16,196 nucleotides of DNA. Origin: Lishizhenia sp033720595. Its GTDB lineage: Bacteria; Bacteroidota; Bacteroidia; Flavobacteriales_D; Crocinitomicaceae. Below, piece by piece: positions 6,974-14,172 of this stretch. Where the stretch lies: assembly GCF_033720595.1 (NCBI RefSeq), contig NZ_JAWWCF010000056.1, positions 1-16,196 on the forward strand, read 5' to 3'. A model generated the notes under the pieces. The model was not told the origin of the DNA. It was given only the letters and a program-made list of their open reading frames with translations, and ran no database searches. Position 1 is the stretch's first letter; the number at the start of each line of letters is the position of its first letter. The position numbers and the translations under genes are program-made.

Positions 6974-8968
6974 TTAAATTTCAATTCCAATAAAGGTGTA
7001 ATCCTTGCGCTGATTTACTTTTAAATGCATCATATCGTCGAGCATAACCCTTTTTTGTTGCTCAATTGGTTTTAAACTAAGTCCCATGATATATTGAAGG
7101 AAGTAATGTTTTCCCTTGGTGTTGTAGGCTTCCTTAATTCCTTCCGTAAAGAGATAAACCTTATCATTTTTTTGAAGGGTTATGCCGTGTTCATGACTCT
7201 TGTATTTGTCGGCGTATTCTTCTACATTGTATTCATGATTTTCTTTGTCAACAGGCATACCGTCTCTAATGATTTCTATCATTTCAGTGTTTCCTGAAAA
7301 GGATAATTGTTGATTGATGTTGTTGTAAACTCCTACCAATAGGCTATGTTTTGAATTTACACCATTTCTGGCAAGTACAGCATCAAGTCTATGTTGTATA
7401 TAATTGAATACTCTAGCCGTATTACTTAGTTTTTGAGAGTGAATGGAATTTCGAATGGTTTTTAAAATAAGGGCATTGATGAGTGTGCCTGGTATGCCTT
7501 TTTGATCGGGTTTCCCTATACAGAACAGCACTGAATCTGGATTGTTTTTGGTGCTTACTCGGGTTACCCAATAAAAATCGGTACTTAATATTTCTTTAGG
7601 TTCGAACATCAAAAAACTAGAGGGAAGTACACTGTGGATAGTAACTTCATTGGTGAGTAAAGAGTTCTGAATCCTTTTGGCATAACGGAATGAGTCTATG
7701 AGTTCTTTGTTCTTCAATTCTCGTTGCTTGCGTTGTTCCTGAAGGTACTGCGTTTCTTTATTGATTTTTTTCTCAAGATTGAGGTTGTTGTGATTTTTAA
7801 TTTTTGTCAATTCTTTCAAACGCAATTCGGCATCTTCTCTGTAGGATGAAAATGCATCTATAATATAAACCGCAAGCATGATTACTAAAAGTGAGATGCA
7901 GGTGTATAAAATGTCATTAAAACTAAATTTAAACAGACTAAAACCACTAACTTTTAAAAGGTAAGCAACGACGAGAGTAACAACCGGAAAGTAGGCGATT
8001 AAGTATTTTTTATTGACATTTTTCTTTTTGCGCAGGGCGTCTATAATCAGAAGGAGTATCATACCTACTTGAAAGAAAAAGATGTAAATACTTGCATAGT
8101 TTAAGTACAAATAATACTCTTCTAACGGGATGCAGGAAAGAATAACTAGGAGCGTTTGTATATAGAAAGTAAAGGAGTAAATGATTCTCAAAGCTTTAGA
8201 TTTCTTGCGAACACTAAAAAAGGAGTATGCAAAGATGAGGTGGATGAGAAGAAGTAGCTGAAATAAAATTCGACTTATCACATAGGTGTTCACTGCATAG
8301 GAGGTAAAAAGTGAACTCGATAAAGTTCCATCGTAAATGGCGAAACTTACAGCGAGTAGAAAGGTAAAGCTTAGGTTGAAAAGATATGCATTATCCTTTA
8401 TTTGGATAAATAGAAAAGTATTTAGGATGATGAAAAATAAAAAGACACCATAGTAAATACCAAAGCCCATTTGTTCCCTTACATTTTTCCTTAACAAGGT
8501 GCTTTCATCAAGCAAGTTTAGTCTAAGGTTTGTGATAATACTTGGGTTACTGAGTCGGTAGTAATTCAGATCGTGATGAATATTTAGAATGAAGTGTTCA
8601 TGACATAAGCTTCTTTGATTACAGGGAACCTCGTACCCGGAACTATCTATTTTAATAAAGTGATTATTTACTTTTTTGTATTGCTCTATTTTAGGGAGTA
8701 ATTTATTGATAATCTTTAGGTACTTTTTGTTTTGGAAGCGTCTACCGTCCACACGTACCCAGATATATTTATCGGTGATGTCAACATGGTCACTCGCCGC
8801 GTACGTCGTGTATAGTTCCTCATGGTCAACAATAGAAAGCTCCGCTGATGAACTTGTGAAATAGGTTAGAGAGTTTATGTCATAGGCATTCGGTTCTTTC
8901 CCTGAAGAAAAAATGAAAACTACCAATAAGGGTAGTAGTAATAGCGGTATGGAACGACTAATATTCAT
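6974..8968 (-). CDS. 7TM-DISM protein with degenerate SpoIIE domain (probable pseudophosphatase)
   Basis: Paralogue of both flanking phosphatases with the same plan in 664 aa: signal peptide (1-22), periplasmic domain (25-155, with C116 and C122 close together), seven membrane helices (168-372), coiled coil (378-425), linker SFRYAKRIQNSLL (426-438) and a SpoIIE-like domain (450-664). The catalytic site is eroded. Only D464 in TDFYW and D656 in RKDYTF remain. GDCTGHG has become GKPDQKG (K486), RDGxD has become NSKHS, TDG has become TEG (E609) and the DD pair has become KD. The fold-supporting segments GIPGTLINAL and KNDKVYLF are kept. The frame is intact throughout, so this is not a decaying gene. 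I infer a catalytically dead regulator or dimer partner. It ends one base before the preferred start of the downstream active paralogue, so expression is coupled. The signature is unusual, but residual activity cannot be excluded from sequence. Confidence 0.87.
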   Translation of the reverse strand: MNISRSIPLLLLPLLVVFIFSSGKEPNAYDINSLTYFTSSSAELSIVDHEELYTTYAASDHVDITDKYIWVRVDGRRFQNKKYLKIINKLLPKIEQYKKVNNHFIKIDSSGYEVPCNQRSLCHEHFILNIHHDLNYYRLSNPSIITNLRLNLLDESTLLRKNVREQMGFGIYYGVFLFFIILNTFLFIQIKDNAYLFNLSFTFLLAVSFAIYDGTLSSSLFTSYAVNTYVISRILFQLLLLIHLIFAYSFFSVRKKSKALRIIYSFTFYIQTLLVILSCIPLEEYYLYLNYASIYIFFFQVGMILLLIIDALRKKKNVNKKYLIAYFPVVTLVVAYLLKVSGFSLFKFSFNDILYTCISLLVIMLAVYIIDAFSSYREDAELRLKELTKIKNHNNLNLEKKINKETQYLQEQRKQRELKNKELIDSFRYAKRIQNSLLTNEVTIHSVLPSSFLMFEPKEILSTDFYWVTRVSTKNNPDSVLFCIGKPDQKGIPGTLINALILKTIRNSIHSQKLSNTARVFNYIQHRLDAVLARNGVNSKHSLLVGVYNNINQQLSFSGNTEMIEIIRDGMPVDKENHEYNVEEYADKYKSHEHGITLQKNDKVYLFTEGIKEAYNTKGKHYFLQYIMGLSLKPIEQQKRVMLDDMMHLKVNQRKDYTFIGIEI

Positions 8969-9002
8969 AATGAAACTAGTCCAGTTATAAAGGCAAGAAT
9001 CT

Positions 9003-9032
9003 TAAAGTTAAAGCAATATCTATGATTTCAAA
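9003..9032 (-). promoter_or_regulatory. Candidate promoter for the pseudophosphatase/phosphatase pair
   Basis: On the minus strand, TTTG (9032-9029) is followed after 18 bases by TAACTTTA (9010-9003), a one-mismatch version of TAnnTTTG. Transcription would start near 8996, giving a leader of about 28 bases before the ATG at 8968. It would let the 664-aa and 677-aa genes be expressed apart from the third paralogue upstream. Confidence 0.4.
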
Positions 9033-9042
9033 TAACTTAGTA

Positions 9043-11073
9043 TTATAATTTTAATCCAATAATACTCATGTCATCGATTTGTTCTAGTTTTCCTTTCCAA
9101 TTGCACATGAAATCTTCCAGTTTTTCGTGCTGTTGCTTGGTGGGGAGGTGACAGATTTCTAGTAAGAGTTTTTTGAATTCTTTTTGTTTTAACTTTTTGT
9201 TTTTTATCCCTCCAAATTGGTCAGGATACCCATCCGTAAACAAATAAATAAGGTCACCCTTTTCTAACTGTAAAGACTGTTGTTTGTATTCGAATTCAAC
9301 ATTGAGGGATCCAATAGGGTTTCTGTCTCCTTTTAAGGGGATAAGACTGTCTTTTCGGATGACATATATATTGGCGTTAGCCCCGGCAAATTCTAATTGA
9401 TTTTGATTGAGGTCTAACTTACAAATAGAAATATCCATTCCATCTCTAATGGTCTTTTTATTTTCTTTTGCTAAGGCAATATTGAATTGTTTATTGGTAT
9501 ATTTTAATATGTCCGCAGGCTGATTAAGTTGAGCTTGCTTCAAGGCGTTGTTGAGGGTGTTTAATCCAAGAATACTGAGCATTGCACCGGGAACACCATG
9601 ACCTGTGCAGTCTGCTAACGCAAGCATTACAGTTCCCTTGTTTTCGTTTATCCAATAGAAATCACCACTCACGATATCTTTAGGCTTGAAATACACGAAA
9701 GCATTTAATTTGTTTTCGATGTCTTCTTTTAACGGCATCACCGAATTCTGAATACGTTGCGCGTAATTTATAGAGTCTAGAATTTCTGTGTTTTTGACCT
9801 CTAATTGATTTGATTTTTCAGATAACTGAGCTGTTCTCAGATTTACTTTGTCTTCTAGTATATTGGCTTGTTCTTTAATTAATGCGTTCTTTTCTTTCAA
9901 CTGTGTAAGCGCTTCTTCTTTGTACATTTTAAAGCGATCAACGATAGCAAAAGAAAGCAAGATTACCTCAAAAGAAGATCCTATTTGCAGACTATATTGG
10001 GTTAGGAAATTGGTAGAAACCAAACCGAAATTTTTCAGTAAGAAAATGAATACAGAGATGAAAAGTAAAACAAAAGCTAAAAAGAAAAATCTAGCTGGTC
10101 TGAAGTTTTTACGAACGGCATATATAGAAATGGGGATAATAGCAACATTCAATATTAAGGTGATGACATTTACAGCTACTACTGCTATTTTATAACAAAT
10201 ATCTATGGGTAAACAGGATAAAATGAAAATGACAATTAAAACACCACTTGTGATATTTAGCCAAAGATTTACTTTAGGCATTAAGGTTTTAAGCTGAAGA
10301 AATGATTGGACAAAGAGGATTAGGAAAAACACGCCTAAACTAGCCATCATAGGTAGCATGTGGTTTGCCAAAAACGGACTAAAAGGCCAGAGATATTGGA
10401 AACCGTGTCCACCTAAGCCTAACTGCAGTAGCATTAAGCCTATTAAATAAAGTACGTAATAGAAGTTGGGGGTGAGTTTGATTCTAAAATAAATAAAGAG
10501 GTTAAATAAGAGTACAAAAAGTATAATCCCGTAGTAAATTCCGAGTACGAATTGTTCTTCGTTATCTCTTTTATTCAGTGTTTTTTTAGAAAAGATATTT
10601 ACAGGGATGGAAAACTGATCACCTCCATTGTCAAATCGCATGATAATGGTTTGAGCTCCCGTTAACGGAAGTTGAAAATATCTGTGTTCTATGGCTCTTT
10701 TGGAGAAGGGTAATTTGTCTCCAACCTGAAATTCTTCGAAGTACGTACCATAATTTTTTACGTATAAACTTACGTGGTCTAGGTACGGGTTTTTAAGTTC
10801 TAGGATGTACTCAAAAGTCTTGGGAGCTGTAATGTTTAGTTTTACCCAAACTACACCATCATAAAAACCAAAATTTAACGTGTTTTGATTTAAGTAATTA
10901 AATTGTTCATGAGGTAGATTATCTATATTGAATAACCTGTCCTTATCCATGATTACTTCCATGTTGGAAGCATCCAATTCTAGTACAGTTAAATTTCTAT
11001 CCACTTGTATAGCTTCTCCTTGCTTTGGAAGCAAAATCAAGAGGAAGAAAATGATGATATTTAGTTGTTTCAT
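9043..11073 (-). CDS. 7TM-DISM receptor with SpoIIE/PP2C serine phosphatase domain (apparently active)
   Basis: Membrane phosphatase of 676 aa, closely related to the other active copy. It has a signal peptide (1-21) and a periplasmic 7TMR-DISMED2-like sensor (25-165), which includes GFYDGVVWVKL. Seven transmembrane helices (175-380) lead to a coiled coil (385-430), the linker SINYAQRIQNSVMP (434-447) and a SpoIIE/PP2C domain (460-676). The metal and catalytic aspartates are all visible: GDFYW (D471), ADCTGHG (D488), RDGMDIS (D544, D547), TDGYPDQFGG (D614) and IDDMSI (D667/D668). The coiled coil between membrane and phosphatase is the usual route by which the sensor controls such domains. The expected reaction is Mn/Mg-dependent dephosphorylation of a phosphoserine/threonine protein. 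The partner is unknown and not encoded nearby. It is the first gene of the three-paralogue array, separated from the next by 74 bases and probably transcribed from its own promoter around 11089-11118. Confidence 0.92.
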   Translation of the reverse strand: MKQLNIIIFFLLILLPKQGEAIQVDRNLTVLELDASNMEVIMDKDRLFNIDNLPHEQFNYLNQNTLNFGFYDGVVWVKLNITAPKTFEYILELKNPYLDHVSLYVKNYGTYFEEFQVGDKLPFSKRAIEHRYFQLPLTGAQTIIMRFDNGGDQFSIPVNIFSKKTLNKRDNEEQFVLGIYYGIILFVLLFNLFIYFRIKLTPNFYYVLYLIGLMLLQLGLGGHGFQYLWPFSPFLANHMLPMMASLGVFFLILFVQSFLQLKTLMPKVNLWLNITSGVLIVIFILSCLPIDICYKIAVVAVNVITLILNVAIIPISIYAVRKNFRPARFFFLAFVLLFISVFIFLLKNFGLVSTNFLTQYSLQIGSSFEVILLSFAIVDRFKMYKEEALTQLKEKNALIKEQANILEDKVNLRTAQLSEKSNQLEVKNTEILDSINYAQRIQNSVMPLKEDIENKLNAFVYFKPKDIVSGDFYWINENKGTVMLALADCTGHGVPGAMLSILGLNTLNNALKQAQLNQPADILKYTNKQFNIALAKENKKTIRDGMDISICKLDLNQNQLEFAGANANIYVIRKDSLIPLKGDRNPIGSLNVEFEYKQQSLQLEKGDLIYLFTDGYPDQFGGIKNKKLKQKEFKKLLLEICHLPTKQQHEKLEDFMCNWKGKLEQIDDMSIIGLKL

Positions 11074-11088
11074 TTTCTATCGCTGTAC

Positions 11089-11126
11089 CAAAATTAAAAG
11101 CTCCATACAATGTGTAAAGAGCTTTT
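11089..11126 (-). promoter_or_regulatory. Candidate promoter enclosed by an 8-bp inverted repeat
   Basis: On the minus strand a perfect -7 element TAATTTTG (11096-11089) lies 22 to 29 bases before the ATG of the 676-aa phosphatase gene at 11073. A near -33 TTTA is about 19 bases further up. The spacer is bracketed by perfect inverted repeats AAAAGCTC (11096-11103 plus strand) and GAGCTTTT (11119-11126), 15 bases apart. This placement would suit an operator. The same hairpin could instead act as a weak terminator for the 283-aa gene that ends at 11163. The predicted leader is only about 10 bases long. Confidence 0.4.
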
Positions 11127-11162
11127 CGATGAGTAACATTAATTTTAGTTAAAAACCGTGTT

Positions 11163-12014
11163 TTAAACTTCAAACGCTTGAGAATGGATAATGTTCCCGT
11201 TCATACTTAATTTAACGCTGTATTTTCCAGGTTTCCATCCTTCAACTTTTAAATTGAAACCAAAACTGTAGCTTCCAGGCCTAGTAATTGGAAGTCCGTC
11301 TCCTAAATGTTTGATGAGTTCATCGTTTTCATCGTATACGGCATAGCTCAATTTTCCAGATCTTTTAAATTCATACTGCAGATCTCCTTTTACTTCAACA
11401 GGTTGGCGCGCAATGTTGCGTTCTTCATCCATTTCGTAATCGGTTACCGTACTGTACCAGTTGTCCTCTATGTTTTTAATTCTAGCAACTTCTTTACGCA
11501 AATTTTTGACCATAGGGTTTTCGATGTCGTAAATGTCACTAATACTATTGTTGTCTGAAATTGCCCAAACGGCAGCTTGCTTCGAGTGGTCATCAAGTCT
11601 TTTGTTATTACAGAATTTCGCTAAGGATAATAGGTCCTTTGATTTAGCAGTACTCATCGTAAACCCAGAACTTTCGTTTGGTGCAGCATTGTTTGCCTGG
11701 CAGCAATACCCCAATAAAGGATAACTTTCCTCTTGGTTAGACTGAACAAAAATGTCTTGGTCTTCCAAGATGAATATGTCTTGATCATACTCGTCGTCTG
11801 AAATAAATTGGGTTCCGTGAGGGATGGTGAGGGGTTGTTTTTTTCCTTTGAGCCATTTTATTTTAACATTGATGGCTTCTCCACTGTAATCACCTGTAGA
11901 TTCGAATTTAGCTTCGACCATACCTTTGTCGATGGCTTCCTGAAGTGTTAATGGGGTAGGGGTGTTAAAATAGCCTAGAGCTAAGGCTGAGAATAGCAAG
12001 AGTAAACTTTTCAT
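11163..12014 (-). CDS. Exported protein of unknown function with C-terminal Ig-like fold
   Basis: I do not recognise this 283-aa protein. Residues 1-17 form a signal peptide (KSLLLLFSALALGYF), so it is exported. Residues 23-65 (LQEAIDKGMVEAKFEST, GEAINVKIKW) look like a small beta domain. The centre is acidic (SDDEYDQDIFILEDQD, 72-87) and carries C104-C105 and C135. Residues 125-163 are helical with SKQAAVWAISDN, a motif reminiscent of helical repeats in exported thioester-like or TPR-like domains, which I cannot confirm. Residues 205-283 read as an Ig/FlgD-like beta-sandwich (GSYSFGFNL, WKPGKYSVKLSMNGNII). There is no lipobox. It stands between two operons of the same strand: a 12-bp hairpin lies upstream and the phosphatase promoter region downstream. 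It may be a stand-alone envelope protein. Confidence 0.72.
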   Translation of the reverse strand: MKSLLLLFSALALGYFNTPTPLTLQEAIDKGMVEAKFESTGDYSGEAINVKIKWLKGKKQPLTIPHGTQFISDDEYDQDIFILEDQDIFVQSNQEESYPLLGYCCQANNAAPNESSGFTMSTAKSKDLLSLAKFCNNKRLDDHSKQAAVWAISDNNSISDIYDIENPMVKNLRKEVARIKNIEDNWYSTVTDYEMDEERNIARQPVEVKGDLQYEFKRSGKLSYAVYDENDELIKHLGDGLPITRPGSYSFGFNLKVEGWKPGKYSVKLSMNGNIIHSQAFEV

Positions 12015-12038
12015 GATACGTGTTTTTAAGATAGAAAC

Positions 12039-12072
12039 TAAAGATGCTCAATAGAAAGTATGAGCATCTTTA
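12039..12072 (-). terminator. Perfect 12-bp inverted repeat, probable terminator of the methyltransferase operon
   Basis: TAAAGATGCTCA (12039-12050) and TGAGCATCTTTA (12061-12072) are exact complements separated by 10 bases. The hairpin lies 40 bases after the stop of the RsmI-like gene, and 24 bases upstream of the start of the 283-aa gene. The stem ends in CTTTA rather than a long T-tract, so it is a weak intrinsic terminator at best. It may instead be a leader hairpin or a stability element. Confidence 0.5.
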
Positions 12073-12111
12073 ACTTCATAATCTAATCTTTCGTGAAAAG
12101 TTACAAATTAA

Positions 12112-12819
12112 TTACCTTCCAATGGCAAATATAGTTGGTCGCTTATGCAAGTCAAAAGCATTATCACGCCAATCTTTCACGGTCATGGTCTGGATACGCT
12201 CTGTAGGAAGTGTTAAATCACAGGCAATACAGATTTTAGTATCATCCATTAAATCATTCAATAAATCCTCCAATACGTTCATGTTTCTAAAAGGTGTGTC
12301 CATGAACAAGTGCGTTGTGCCATTTCTTCTGGCATCACCTTCAAAATCTTTCAAAGACTTGATACGCTCTTTTCTTACTTTAGGTAAATACCCGTGAAAA
12401 GAAAAACTTTGTCCGTTAAAACCACTTCCCATCAAGGCCAATAGTATAGAAGAAGGTCCTGTTAAAGGAGAAACAAAATGACCTTTTTCATGTGCCAAGG
12501 CTACTAATTCAGCACCTGGATCTGCAATTCCCGGACAACCTGCCTCCGAAATAATTGCAACATTATCTCCATTGCTTAAAGGTTTAAGCATTTTGTATAA
12601 TTCAGCAGGATCTGTCTTTTTATTAAGGATGAAAAACGTGCTATCGTCGATAGGAAAGCTTCTGTCCATTTTACGCAAATACCTTCTTGCTGTTTTAATA
12701 TCTTCAACCGCAAAAAATCTCGTCTCTTTTGCAAATTCACTTACTTCTTCCGGGATGACGTGTTTGTATCCTTCAGAACCCAGTGTTGTAGGGAGTAAAT
12801 AAAGTTTTCCTTTTGCCAT
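12112..12819 (-). CDS. SAM-dependent methyltransferase, RsmI-like (tetrapyrrole methylase fold)
   Basis: 235-aa cytoplasmic enzyme of the tetrapyrrole methylase superfamily, closest in style to RsmI, which 2'-O-methylates C1402 of 16S rRNA. The N-terminal strand KLYLLPTTLG (5-14) matches the RsmI-type start. The glycine-rich motif SEAGCPGIADPG (91-102) corresponds to the RsmI S-D-A-G-x-P-x-x-S-D-P-G motif. LTGPSSILLAL (119-129) and a C-terminal PTIFAIGR complete the fold. Differences from classical RsmI (the SEAGCPG wording, TTLG in place of TPIGN, and shorter length) suggest the separate Bacteroidota RsmI-like subfamily. The target, rRNA or another, is therefore uncertain and I give no gene name. 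The ATG overlaps the stop of the phosphatase gene (TAATG), so translation is coupled. It is the last gene of a three-gene operon. Confidence 0.88.
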   Translation of the reverse strand: MAKGKLYLLPTTLGSEGYKHVIPEEVSEFAKETRFFAVEDIKTARRYLRKMDRSFPIDDSTFFILNKKTDPAELYKMLKPLSNGDNVAIISEAGCPGIADPGAELVALAHEKGHFVSPLTGPSSILLALMGSGFNGQSFSFHGYLPKVRKERIKSLKDFEGDARRNGTTHLFMDTPFRNMNVLEDLLNDLMDDTKICIACDLTLPTERIQTMTVKDWRDNAFDLHKRPTIFAIGR

Positions 12820-13277
12820 TATTTTAAATATTTTTCTACGATTTTATCCGTTGCTATATCAAGCATGTTGTACACATCAACAAATCCCTGATCACCTCCA
12901 TAGTAAGGGTCTGGAACTTCTAAATTCATGCCTGGGTTAGATTCGTTAAGTATCATCTTAACCTTTGCTTCATCTGCTTGATTACGCGCTAATTTTAAGA
13001 TGTTGTTGTAATTACTTTTATCCATAGCGTAAATGATATCGAATTGATCGAAATCTGCCACTTCAAATTGTCTTGCTCTTAAAAAATCTATAGGGGTACC
13101 AAGATTTTTACCTGTTGCTTGCATCCTTGGGTCTGGAGCTTCACCAACGTGGTAGGCAGCTGTTCCCGCAGAATCTACATAGGTGTCTAAATTATGTTCT
13201 TGTACTTTTCTTCGGAGTAACCCATCTGCAATAGGAGATCTACAGATGTTCCCCAAACAAACCATTAATATTTTCAT
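12819..13277 (-). CDS. Low-molecular-weight protein tyrosine phosphatase
   Basis: 152 aa, normal for the family. The P-loop CLGNICRS (C7 to S14) carries the catalytic Cys7 and Arg13. The general acid is Asp123 in VPDPYYGG (121-128). It should hydrolyse phosphotyrosine through a cysteinyl-phosphate intermediate in the cytoplasm. There is no Wzc-type kinase or polysaccharide gene cluster nearby, so a capsule role is not supported by the context. The start ATG is 5 bases after the stop of the SDR gene, and its own stop shares bases with the next start (TAATG). Confidence 0.95.
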   Translation of the reverse strand: MKILMVCLGNICRSPIADGLLRRKVQEHNLDTYVDSAGTAAYHVGEAPDPRMQATGKNLGTPIDFLRARQFEVADFDQFDIIYAMDKSNYNNILKLARNQADEAKVKMILNESNPGMNLEVPDPYYGGDQGFVDVYNMLDIATDKIVEKYLK

Positions 13278-13282
13278 AGCTC

Positions 13283-14077
13283 TTATGTTGCGCTTTGTTT
13301 TTTTATGATTTTATAAAAGAGTTTTGGAAAAAAGCGTTTAACGGTAACCGCTAATATTTCTTTGTTTCCAATTAATACTTCTTTTTTATTTTGTTTGAAA
13401 GCTTTTAAAAGGTGTTGAATACACTCCTCCACAGGCATACCTGTAGCTTGATTATGATCCATAACCCCGTGCGCGCCTCCGTCTTTGTTTAATGCGTGTT
13501 TGGAAATATCTGTATTGATTTTTCCAGGGAAGACCATCAGTACATCAATGTTATTTTTTTCTTCCTCCAATCGAAGGGCTTCATAAAACCCTTGAAGTGC
13601 GTGTTTCGAAGCTGCATAGGCAGAACGCAAGAAAAACCCGAACTTTCCGGCAATACTTGAAATTACGATGATTTTACCATGTTTTTGTTTTTGAAAAACA
13701 GGGATTACAGCTTTGGTCATGGCTATGTTTCCAAAATAATTGATTTCCATCAATCTTCTGTCTACCGCCAAGGGTGTTTCATGAGCTTCAGAACGTTGAG
13801 ATAAACCTCCGTTATTCATCAGTACATCAATTCTTCCAAAATGATTAACCACAGTTTCAACCTTAGGAGAGAAATTAGCGTTGTCTTCTAAATCTAAGGG
13901 TACTACCAAATGGTCGTCTGGTCGCTCTAGACTGTTTTTAACTTGGTTTAATTTATCCTCATTTCTGGCTGATAACACAATTTTTGCACCGAGTGCGGCA
14001 CATTGTTTGGCCATTTCTGCACCAATTCCGGAGCTTGCTCCTGTTATCCAAATTACCTTATTTGCTAACCAACTCAT
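13283..14077 (-). CDS. Short-chain dehydrogenase/reductase (SDR family, DHRS7-like)
   Basis: Classical SDR of 264 aa with a Rossmann fold and NAD(P)-dependent oxidoreduction of an unknown substrate. The coenzyme motif TGASSGIG is at 12-19. Arg38 in SARNEDKL favours NADP(H). NNGG is at 88-91, in a stretch NNGGLSQRS like that of DHRS7-type enzymes. The catalytic triad is Ser140 or Ser141 with Tyr154 and Lys158 (YAASK). A hydrophobic/basic tail (RFFPKLFYKIIKK) may associate with membranes. The start is the ATG at 14077. The longer alternative at 14086 is a TTG that lies inside a -7 promoter element, so it is unlikely. It is the first gene of the operon with the tyrosine phosphatase and the methyltransferase. 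Confidence 0.92.
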   Translation of the reverse strand: MSWLANKVIWITGASSGIGAEMAKQCAALGAKIVLSARNEDKLNQVKNSLERPDDHLVVPLDLEDNANFSPKVETVVNHFGRIDVLMNNGGLSQRSEAHETPLAVDRRLMEINYFGNIAMTKAVIPVFQKQKHGKIIVISSIAGKFGFFLRSAYAASKHALQGFYEALRLEEEKNNIDVLMVFPGKINTDISKHALNKDGGAHGVMDHNQATGMPVEECIQHLLKAFKQNKKEVLIGNKEILAVTVKRFFPKLFYKIIKKQSAT

Positions 14078-14083
14078 AAGGCG

Positions 14084-14091
14084 CAAAATTA
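14084..14091 (-). promoter_or_regulatory. -7 promoter element of the SDR operon
   Basis: TAATTTTG on the minus strand matches TAnnTTTG exactly and ends 6 bases before the ATG at 14077. Transcription would begin close to the start codon, giving an almost leaderless mRNA. The best -33 match, TTTG, lies 24 bases upstream, longer than the preferred 19-21, so the assignment is tentative. Confidence 0.4.
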
Positions 14092-14172
14092 AGTTTTTAT
14101 TTAGATATTACTCTTCAAAGTAGTGAGTATATATGGTCCTTTAAAATAATGGACAGTTTTATCATTTATGTG

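Noticed and set aside
6974..8968. Calling the degenerate phosphatase gene a pseudogene
   Set aside because: The frame is uninterrupted, all domains are full length and a plausible promoter is present. Only active-site residues are changed.
9848..10195. A 115-residue plus-strand ORF
   Set aside because: It lies opposite the coiled-coil and membrane region of the 676-aa phosphatase, which has clear domains. The ORF shows no recognisable motif and is a shadow.
14078..14086. Longer SDR start at a TTG
   Set aside because: The TTG is within a TAATTTTG promoter element, and the ATG three codons later gives the normal SDR N-terminus.
14136..14154. GTCC/GGAC inverted repeat as terminator of the surface protein gene
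   Set aside because: Only four pairs with an 11-base loop and no T-tract on the minus strand.
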